Shown: positions 1-5,934 of the stretch, piece by piece
Numbering within the stretch: the first letter of the stretch is position 1
Layout of the letters: each line of letters opens with the position of its first letter
Source of the DNA: JAXGTD01 sp040775095
Lineage (GTDB): Bacteria > Pseudomonadota > Gammaproteobacteria > Chromatiales > Chromatiaceae
Length of the DNA stretch: 16,081 nucleotides
Assembly (NCBI GenBank): GCA_040775095.1
Contig: JAXGTD010000101.1
Span: 1 to 16,081 of the forward strand
Direction of reading: 5' to 3'
The notes under the pieces: model-generated
The model's input: only the letters and a program-made list of their open reading frames with translations
Told to the model about the DNA's origin: nothing
The model's database searches: none
Made by a program: the position numbers and the translations under genes

Positions 1-148
1 ACGACGGGTCCACCTCGAAGAACATGGCCTCGCCGAAGACATGGACCTTCTTGCCAACGGCATAGTAGGAACCGAACTCCTGCGGCTCCAGCTGGGAGGC
101 GATCAGGGCCTCCGGAATCAGGGACAGATAGAGATGGTAGTTGCTCAT
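1..148 (-). CDS. conserved hypothetical protein, N-terminal 49 codons (cut by window edge)
   Basis: The minus strand reads from an ATG at 148 to the left edge without a stop, beginning MSNYHLYLSLIPEALIAS and continuing through a Gly-Ser-Tyr-Tyr-Ala-Val-Gly stretch to FFEVDP. There are two adjacent ATG codons (151 and 148). The second is chosen because a GGAG lies five bases upstream of it, against only two for the first. The composition is that of a soluble globular protein, and no signal peptide or membrane segment is visible. It lies downstream of the phosphofructokinase gene and the small broken frame at 257-459 on the same strand, but beyond the hairpin terminator at 483-508, so it need not share their transcript. 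I do not recognise a function, and the C-terminus is outside the window. Confidence 0.75.
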   Translation of the reverse strand, partial: MSNYHLYLSLIPEALIASQLEPQEFGSYYAVGKKVHVFGEAMFFEVDPS

Positions 149-256
149 CATCACTCCCGGTGATTGATCAAGGGTCGGGAACTCTCGGGATCGGCGGGTA
201 GCGCGGACCACGCCAACGGGGTGTGGCGGTGCCCGGACGCGGGGCCTGGCGCGGTG

Positions 257-459
257 CTAGCGCCCCATGCCGGCGAAATCAATGCCGTGGGCGAGGCCAA
301 AGGCCCGCTCCAGATCGCGCTCCCGGATCAGGCCAGCCACACCGCGTCCTGGGCATACTCACGCTGGACCTCGCCCAGCTGCGGCCGCACCGCATCGCGG
401 TGGTAGCCGCCACCGCATGGTTGGCTTCTGATCGACACGTGCGCGCGATCCAGGGTCAT
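257..459 (-). pseudogene. small conserved hypothetical gene, apparently frameshifted
   Basis: An ATG at 459 follows a good ribosome binding site (GGAGG, five bases upstream) just beyond the terminator at 483-508. The first frame gives 43 residues, ending QREYAQDAVWLA and a TGA at 328-330. Immediately after QDAV the second frame continues as LIRERDLERAFGLAHGIDF and stops at a TAG (257-259). The two parts read like one short helical protein of about 67 residues. The total length of 203 bases is not a multiple of three, and eight bases lie between the Val codon and LIRE, so one deleted base or two extra bases would explain the break. Function is unknown. It could instead be a sequencing error in a good gene, or a real 43-aa protein. 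Confidence 0.45.
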
Positions 460-482
460 GCGCTCCTCCACTGATAAACCAT

Positions 483-508
483 CAAGGGACCGCGCAAGCG
501 GTCCCTTG
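483..508 (-). terminator. hairpin terminator downstream of the phosphofructokinase gene
   Basis: A perfect 11-bp inverted repeat, CAAGGGACCGC (483-493) with GCGGTCCCTTG (498-508), encloses a 4-base loop. It begins 17 bases after the phosphofructokinase stop codon. The T-run that follows on the minus strand is short and broken, so the call rests mainly on the stem and its position. The symmetry means it could also act on plus-strand transcripts. Confidence 0.7.
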
Positions 509-524
509 TTGTCTCGCGATCGGT

Positions 525-1778
525 TCAGACCTCAAACGGCCCGAGCTTCTTCGCAACCGCGGCGTTGACCAGTGTCACGTACTTCGGCATGCCATTCTCG
601 TAAGGCGGATAGTCTTCGCCGCTGATGAGCGGGTAGAGATACTCGCGGCACTTGTCCGTGATGCCGAAGCCATCGTCGCTGATGAAGTCGGTGGGCATGA
701 ACTTCTCGACGTTGGCCACCTCGGACAGGGGTGCCTGGCCAATGCGCCACTTGTAGGGCGTCGAGGACTCGCGCACCACCGTGGGCATGATCGAGTTGTG
801 CCCCTCAAGGGCGTATTCCACCGCGGCCTTGCCCAGCGCATAGGCCTGTTCGACATCGGACTTGGATGCGAGGTGGCGCGCGGCGCGCTGCAGATAGTCG
901 GCCACGGCCCAGTGGAACTTGTAGCCCAGGGCGTCTTTGACGATGTTGGCCACCACGGGCGCGGCGCCACCGAGCTGGGCGTGGCCGAACGCATCGCGGG
1001 TGCCCTGCTCGGCCAGGAAGCGACCGTCGGGCCAATGGCAGCCCTCGGAGACACAGATCGTGCAGTAACCGTGCCGCTCGACATTGGCCTTGACCGCGGC
1101 CAGGAACTTGTCCTGGTCGAACTCCACCTCCGGGAAGAGCGTCACCACCGGAATGCCCTGATCGGCAACCAGCGCGCCAGCGGCGGCGATCCAGCCCGCA
1201 TGCCGGCCCATGACCTCGATGACGAAGATCTTGGTGGAGGTGGCGCACATCGAGCGCACGTCATAGGACGCCTCCAGCGTCGAGGTGGCGATGTACTTGG
1301 CCACGGAGCCGAAACCCGGACAGTTGTCGGTGATGGGCAGGTCATTGTCGACCGTCTTGGGCACATGGATGGCCTGCACCGGGAAGCCCATCTTCTCGGA
1401 CAGCTGGGAGATCTTGTAACAGGTATCGGCGGAGTCACCCCCACCGTTGTAGAAGAAATAGCCGATGTCATGCGCCTTGAACACCTCGATCAGGCGCTCG
1501 TACTCCCGCTTGTTCGCCTCCAGGCTCTTGAGCTTGTAGCGACAGGAGCCGAACCCCCCGGACGGGGTGTGGCGCAGCGCGGCGATGTTCTCGGCGGATT
1601 CCTGATTGGTGTCGATGAGCTCGTCGGTCCGCGCGCCGATGATGCCGTTACGCCCGGCATAGACATTGGCAATCTTGTCCGGATGCTGCCGGGCGGTCTC
1701 GATGACACCGCAGGCGGAGGCGTTGATCACCGCGGTGACGCCGCCGGACTGGGCATAGAAGGCGTTCTTTTTCGTCAT
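525..1778 (-). CDS. pfp: pyrophosphate-dependent 6-phosphofructokinase
   Basis: This 417-aa protein phosphorylates fructose 6-phosphate to fructose 1,6-bisphosphate in the cytoplasm, reversibly with pyrophosphate. Visible motifs are SGG near residue 11 of the nucleotide/PPi site, GGGDS at 112-116, PKTVDND at 140-146 (Asp144 is the expected catalytic base) and MGRHAGW at 190-196. The donor type follows from two positions. ATP enzymes have Gly before the Ser of the GGDGS motif and a small residue in PGTIDND. Here they are Asp115 and Lys141, the known signature of PPi-dependent enzymes. The start is supported by GAGGAG eight bases upstream of the ATG. A strong hairpin follows the gene. In methanotrophs and tubeworm symbionts, PPi-PFK is proposed to serve the Calvin cycle and to recycle PPi; a similar role here is inferred from the autotrophy genes nearby. 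Confidence 0.93.
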   Translation of the reverse strand: MTKKNAFYAQSGGVTAVINASACGVIETARQHPDKIANVYAGRNGIIGARTDELIDTNQESAENIAALRHTPSGGFGSCRYKLKSLEANKREYERLIEVFKAHDIGYFFYNGGGDSADTCYKISQLSEKMGFPVQAIHVPKTVDNDLPITDNCPGFGSVAKYIATSTLEASYDVRSMCATSTKIFVIEVMGRHAGWIAAAGALVADQGIPVVTLFPEVEFDQDKFLAAVKANVERHGYCTICVSEGCHWPDGRFLAEQGTRDAFGHAQLGGAAPVVANIVKDALGYKFHWAVADYLQRAARHLASKSDVEQAYALGKAAVEYALEGHNSIMPTVVRESSTPYKWRIGQAPLSEVANVEKFMPTDFISDDGFGITDKCREYLYPLISGEDYPPYENGMPKYVTLVNAAVAKKLGPFEV

Positions 1779-2057
1779 GGACTTTCTCCTCGTCTACTGC
1801 ATCAGGGTTGTACGGTGCATTCGGCGGCCCCCACAGGCGCGGCCCACCTCCGGCCGACAAACCGCACGCGAGTCCGCGCGCTGGGATGCGACCGCGATGC
1901 GGGGCGTTTGCCGCCGTTGGACACCGTGATTCGAGATGATCGGCGACGGCGCTGGGCCGACGGTTGCCACGGGGTGCTCAGGGACACCGGCACCCGCGGA
2001 TAGGCGGGTCATCGATGGCCGCGCCAGTGGATGGATGACCGGCGCTCGACCAGACAT

Positions 2058-2429
2058 TCAGACAGACGCTAGATCGCCGCGTTGTTCGGCGACATGATCG
2101 GCCTGGGCCTGGAGAACGGCCACCGCGCACTCGGCCAGATCATCGTACTCACGAATCCCGGTGCTGAGCTGCTTATAGGGCTTGTAGAAAAACTGGCATC
2201 GGTCGTTGCGATCGCCCGTCTTGAATACGACGAAATCGCATCCGTCATCGGACTGCCAGAACACCACCGGGCAGGAAGTGAGCTCGCGATCAGACGGACA
2301 GATACGCACATCCGCATCGGCCAGTTGGATCTCGATATCCTCGCCGTCGCGTTCCTTGAGCGTCGTGCGCACGAGCCATCGCTCGGTGTCGGTAACATCG
2401 GGGACGCGGGTCTGGGGATTCGGGGCCAT
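2058..2429 (-). CDS. hypothetical protein (123 aa)
   Basis: This minus-strand frame begins MAPNPQTRVPDVTDTERWLV and contains an acidic, hydrophilic middle with several cysteines, Trp-Gln-Ser-Asp-Asp-Gly-Cys-Asp, and a Phe-Phe-Tyr-Lys-Pro-Tyr patch. It looks like a small soluble alpha/beta protein. The open frame extends upstream to an ATG at 2528, but that extension is Arg/Gly/Pro-rich and looks non-coding, so the internal ATG at 2429 is preferred. No strong ribosome binding site marks either start. It lies between the exported protein (2618-3154) and the phosphofructokinase gene, all on one strand, with gaps of about 190 and 280 bases. I do not recognise the family. A competing frame on the same strand (2069-2482) has the composition of a GC-rich shadow. 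Confidence 0.6.
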   Translation of the reverse strand: MAPNPQTRVPDVTDTERWLVRTTLKERDGEDIEIQLADADVRICPSDRELTSCPVVFWQSDDGCDFVVFKTGDRNDRCQFFYKPYKQLSTGIREYDDLAECAVAVLQAQADHVAEQRGDLASV

Positions 2430-2617
2430 GGGCTGATCGGCAAGGTGAAGCGGCGAGCCGGGGCGGGCGCCCTTGCGGGCATGTCGAGCGCCGCCCCATA
2501 GGGTACCTAAAGGGCACGGCCATCGCATCGAAAAATTTTGATGGCGGCATCAGCGCCAGGGTCCGAGCCGATCCCAACGTCGGTGAAAATCCCTTTTCGG
2601 ATCGCCTCGCGGCGCAA

Positions 2618-3154
2618 TCAGTCGCCTGGTACCGTGGTAATGCCCTGGGCGAAATGGACGAAGGCGTCGCGCTGCGCGGAGACCACCGCGGCCGGGCCAT
2701 GGAGTTGTGGATAGAGGTTGCCCCGCGGTGTCTCGACCACCGCGGCCAACAGCATCTGGTCCGGGAGCGCCTCCCCCGTTGGCCCCAGACCAACCCCACG
2801 GGCATAGCTGCCCCGAAGCTCCACCAATGTTGCGGGCAGCGCGCCCTTGAGTGGCTCGATGGAAGGCGTCACCGGCTCCCCGGATGGATTGGAGAACTGC
2901 GATACCCAACGCTCGACGTTGGCCTCCACGGAACCGCCCTGACCCGGCCCGAAGTAGTAAACGACGAACGCCGCCCCGCCCTCCTCACCCGGCACCCGGT
3001 ACTGCAACAGACGCATCGCACTGCCCGGCTGCTCACGGGTCCAGTCTGCTGGCAGATCTGAGCGCAGGTTCAGGAAGCTCACGGCCTGCTCGGCGGCAAA
3101 CGCGACGGCGGTCGTCAACAACAGCGGGATCGCAATGAACACGGAAGCACGCAT
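2618..3154 (-). CDS. conserved exported protein of unknown function
   Basis: The 178-aa product starts MRASVFIAIPLLLTTAVAFA, a clear Sec signal peptide with likely cleavage after Ala-Phe-Ala at about residue 20. The mature part carries an Asp-Trp-Thr segment, a YRVPGEEGGAAFVVYYFGPG strand pair and then GGSVEANVERWVSQF. I recall similar PG-rich, VVxYFGPGQGGSVxANxxRW patterns in exported proteins of unknown function from several proteobacteria and myxobacteria. The C-terminal half (LLAAVVETPRGNLYPQLHGP) completes that pattern. An upstream in-frame ATG at 3286 would bury the signal peptide and is rejected. GAGG lies nine bases before the chosen ATG. It is divergent from hemF across a 409-base gap. 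A periplasmic or envelope location is inferred; no catalytic residues are recognised. Confidence 0.82.
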   Translation of the reverse strand: MRASVFIAIPLLLTTAVAFAAEQAVSFLNLRSDLPADWTREQPGSAMRLLQYRVPGEEGGAAFVVYYFGPGQGGSVEANVERWVSQFSNPSGEPVTPSIEPLKGALPATLVELRGSYARGVGLGPTGEALPDQMLLAAVVETPRGNLYPQLHGPAAVVSAQRDAFVHFAQGITTVPGD

Positions 3155-3563
3155 AGGGTTCGACCTCGGGTGTGTTGGGCGGTCGCGCCGAGACTGGACG
3201 AGGCAGAAAGGGCCACTGCCAATGCATCCGCAAACAGGCTCCGCCGGCAAATGAATACGATTCCTGGATTGCTCCGTCTTCCACATGATAAGCCAATCGG
3301 GCAGTCTCTATCGGCAACGGCCGCGCGCTCGTTGGATGATGGGGCGAAGAAAGCAGGGGCGCACCGGCCAGGGACCGGCGGCCGTTCGAGACAGTACAAC
3401 GCGATGCAAGCGCCAATCGACACCGACTCGGCCGCCTTCTGGGCCGAACCAGCCGACCCGCCCCGTGGCGCGAAACAACGCAACGGGCTCTTGTTACGCG
3501 ATCCGCTGCACGCCAACCTTGCGTATCATCCCTCCCACGCCAAGCTAGTGCCACGCCAACGCC
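3155..3563. other. divergent intergenic region between exported-protein gene and hemF
   Basis: These 409 bases separate two divergent genes and must hold promoters for both. I see no open frame with convincing protein composition; the frames that cross it are rich in Arg, Ala and Pro and change character at the gene borders. A short GC-rich inverted repeat (CCGGCC...GGCCG type) lies around 3368-3385. No clear -35/-10 pair or FNR-like box was found in front of hemF, which also lacks an obvious Shine-Dalgarno sequence. Confidence 0.5.
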
Positions 3564-4511
3564 ATGACCGACCACCCCGACGCCAACGCGGTCAGGAGCT
3601 ACCTCCTGACCCTTCAGGACCGAATCTGCCGCGAGCTGGAGGCCGAAGACGGCCGGGGCCGCTTCCGCGAGGACGCCTGGCAGCGCCCCGGTGGCGGCGG
3701 GGGACGCAGCCGTGTCATCGAGGATGGCGATGTCTTCGAGAAGGGCGGTATCAATTTCTCCGATGTCCGCGGGGACGCCCTGCCACCGTCGGCCAGCGCC
3801 AGCCGACCGGAGCTGGCCGGTCGCGGTTTCCGGGCGATGGGCGTGTCGCTGGTGATGCATCCACGCAGCCCGCATGTGCCGACCTCGCACATGAACGTGC
3901 GCTTTTTCATCGCCGAGAAGCCGGGGGCGGAACCGGTCTGGTGGTTCGGCGGCGGGTTCGATCTGACCCCGTACTACGGCCACGACGAGGACTGCATCCA
4001 CTGGCACCAGACCGCCAGGGATGCCTGCGAAGGCTTCGGCGAAGGGCGCTACGCCCGGCTGAAGGAGGCATGCGATCGGTATTTTTATCTCCCGCACCGC
4101 AAGGAGCCCCGCGGCATCGGCGGGTTGTTTTTCGACGATCTGAACGAGGGTGGGTTTACCCACGACTTCCGTTTCATGCGCCGCGTCGCCGACCACTACC
4201 TGCCCGCCTATCGGCCCATCGTCGCGCGGCGCAAGCTCGCGCCTTGGGGAGCGCACGAGCGCGCGTTCCAGAAGTATCGCCGCGGCCGCTATGTCGAGTT
4301 CAATCTCGTCTACGACCGCGGCACCCTGTTCGGACTGCAATCGGGCGGTCGCACCGAGTCGATCCTGATGTCGCTCCCACCCGAGGTCAGCTGGCGCTAC
4401 GACTGGCAGCCGACCCCAGGCAGTCCCGAGGCGGCACTCTACGAGCGCTACCTGACCCCGCGCGAATGGCTGGACGAGGCGCAACGGCCGGTGTCGGACC
4501 CGACAGGCTGA
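3564..4511 (+). CDS. hemF: oxygen-dependent coproporphyrinogen III oxidase
   Basis: HemF oxidatively decarboxylates coproporphyrinogen III to protoporphyrinogen IX using O2, in the heme (and, in phototrophs, bacteriochlorophyll) branch. The 315-aa product carries the family blocks in order: EKGGINFSDVRG (59-70), SHMNVRFF (108-115), WWFGGGFDLTPYYG (126-139), the CDRYFYLPHRKEPRGIGGLF block (170-189) followed by FDDL, and YVEFNLVYDRGTLFGLQSGG (243-262) followed by RTESILMSLPP. Length is close to E. coli HemF (299 aa). The extra residues are mostly in the first 30 positions and the C-terminal tail. The ATG at 3564 fits the family N-terminus, though no good ribosome binding site precedes it. It stands alone on the plus strand, about 130 bases before aclA. 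An O2-dependent enzyme points to at least microaerobic growth. Confidence 0.97.
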   Translation: MTDHPDANAVRSYLLTLQDRICRELEAEDGRGRFREDAWQRPGGGGGRSRVIEDGDVFEKGGINFSDVRGDALPPSASASRPELAGRGFRAMGVSLVMHPRSPHVPTSHMNVRFFIAEKPGAEPVWWFGGGFDLTPYYGHDEDCIHWHQTARDACEGFGEGRYARLKEACDRYFYLPHRKEPRGIGGLFFDDLNEGGFTHDFRFMRRVADHYLPAYRPIVARRKLAPWGAHERAFQKYRRGRYVEFNLVYDRGTLFGLQSGGRTESILMSLPPEVSWRYDWQPTPGSPEAALYERYLTPREWLDEAQRPVSDPTG

Positions 4512-4556
4512 ACGCCACCCATCGCCTCACCCGGACCAGGTCCCGACCCACGCGCG

Positions 4557-4586
4557 TTTTCCGGCACCGCCGGAGTGCGCTACAGT
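4557..4586 (+). promoter_or_regulatory. possible sigma70-type promoter for aclAB
   Basis: A TTTTCC (4557-4562) and a TACAGT (4581-4586) are separated by 18 bases, about 50 bases upstream of the aclA start. The -10 is reasonable but the -35 is a poor match. A small inverted repeat, CCGGC-ACC-GCCGG, fills the spacer and could be a regulator site or chance in GC-rich DNA. Confidence 0.3.
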
Positions 4587-4638
4587 ATCGCACCGAGTCC
4601 GTTTGTGTTGGGCTTGGCTCTTTGTCAGGGGGAATGCA

Positions 4639-5934
4639 GTGCAGATCACGGGGATGCTTTGGGGCGCGAAGCTCCTTCAGTACGTGGGCTACCCGACCTC
4701 AGAGGTGCTCGGCCCGGAGGCAACCGGCGAGCAGATCAAGGACCTGATCGACCGCTACGGCAGCGTGCTGATCAAGCCGGTCCTCAAGGGCGGCATCGGA
4801 AAAAAGGGCAAGGCCGGCCTGATCGGCCACGCCAAGGACGTGGCAACGGCCATGCGCGAGAAGGAACGCCTGTTCTTCGTGGAGCATCGGGTGGGCCACG
4901 CGGTGGCCAAGGCCGAGGGGGTGACCTTCGAGAGCGCGATCCCGGCAAGGCACGAGATCTACTTTTCGATCACCGATGACACCCGCTTCCGCGCCCCAAC
5001 GCTGACCATCACCCATCACGGCGGCATGGATATCGAGGAACTGCCGCCGGAGAAGCTCGCCCGTGTCCCCTTCGACGCGCTGACCGGCTTCAAGGGCTTT
5101 ATCGTCGCCAATGCCCTGGACAGCATCGACGCCCCGGCCGAGATCATCAGCCCACTGGTGCAACACCTGCCCAAGCTCTGGGACCTGTTCAACAACTACG
5201 GCATGAGCATGCTGGAGCTGAACCCCATCCGCATGATGCCCAAGGAAGATGGGCGTCTGGTGCCGGTGGCCTGCGACTTCAAATGCAGCTTCGACACCGA
5301 TGACCCCGCCTGGCAACGGCTCGGTCTGCCCGCCAGTCTGGAGTCCAGCAACTACTCGACGTTCGAGCTGGAGGTCAACGAGCTGCGTACCTACCAGGGC
5401 CAGTCGGATGTCTCTGTCATCAACGAGCAGGGCACGATCACGGCCATGACCTTTGGCGGCGGGGCCAACGCGCTGGTGACCGAGCTGCTGGGCGACCGCG
5501 GCACCATCTCGTCGGACTTTGGCGGAAACCCGCCCTACGAGAAGATGCTCGACATCAGCCGCATCGTCTACAAGCACTGGCTGGCGCAGACCAATGTGCT
5601 GTTCATCATCGGCGGCAAGGCCAACAACACCGACATCTACACCACCTTCCGCGCGATGGCCGATGCACTGCGCAACTACTTCAACACGCGCGGCCCGCGG
5701 CCCCTGTTCGTCGTCGTCGGGCGCGGTGGACCCAACCTGATCCGCGGCATGGCCTATCTGAAAGATACCCTCGACGGCCTGGGGGTCCCCTACCGCATGT
5801 TCGGCCACGACTCGGCCATGAGCGAGGTGGTCAACTACGCGCGCGACATCGACCAGTGGATGCGCAACGGCGGCACGAGGGAGATCGCCCGCCGCATGGG
5901 GATCGCCGCGGATGGCGCCGGGAGAGGCAAATGA
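4639..5934 (+). CDS. aclA: ATP-citrate lyase (type II), ATP-grasp/citrate-binding subunit
   Basis: With AclB this cleaves citrate, using ATP and CoA, to acetyl-CoA and oxaloacetate, the key step of the reverse TCA cycle. The 431-aa product resembles the N-terminal part of animal ACLY. The ATP-grasp region has LIKPVLKGGIGKKGKAGLIG (44-63), equivalent to IKRRGKLGLVGV of ACLY, and ends at the metal-binding ELNPIRM (193-199). The citrate/succinyl-CoA-synthetase-like half has TFGGGANALV (271-280), FIIGGKANNTDIYTTFRAM (322-340) and VVVGRGGPN (358-366). The start is a GTG at 4639 because AGGGGG lies six bases upstream; the upstream ATG at 4603 lacks a site and the ATG at 4654 is too far from it. It overlaps aclB by four bases. 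A plain succinyl-CoA synthetase beta subunit is excluded by the citrate-synthase fusion in the partner. Confidence 0.9.
   Translation: MQITGMLWGAKLLQYVGYPTSEVLGPEATGEQIKDLIDRYGSVLIKPVLKGGIGKKGKAGLIGHAKDVATAMREKERLFFVEHRVGHAVAKAEGVTFESAIPARHEIYFSITDDTRFRAPTLTITHHGGMDIEELPPEKLARVPFDALTGFKGFIVANALDSIDAPAEIISPLVQHLPKLWDLFNNYGMSMLELNPIRMMPKEDGRLVPVACDFKCSFDTDDPAWQRLGLPASLESSNYSTFELEVNELRTYQGQSDVSVINEQGTITAMTFGGGANALVTELLGDRGTISSDFGGNPPYEKMLDISRIVYKHWLAQTNVLFIIGGKANNTDIYTTFRAMADALRNYFNTRGPRPLFVVVGRGGPNLIRGMAYLKDTLDGLGVPYRMFGHDSAMSEVVNYARDIDQWMRNGGTREIARRMGIAADGAGRGK

Noticed and set aside
798..2003. 401-codon open frame on the plus strand opposite the phosphofructokinase gene
   Set aside because: It is a shadow frame. 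It runs past the gene end into non-coding DNA without any change that would suggest a real protein.
1779..2057. Possible small gene between the phosphofructokinase and the 123-aa hypothetical gene
   Set aside because: The open frames here are Arg/Pro-rich, lack ribosome binding sites and show no protein-like pattern. I see nothing supportable in this stretch.
3033..4484. 483-codon open frame on the minus strand opposite hemF
   Set aside because: It is antisense to an unmistakable HemF, is Arg/Ala/Pro-rich without domains, and joins two different intergenic contexts. It is a GC-rich shadow frame.
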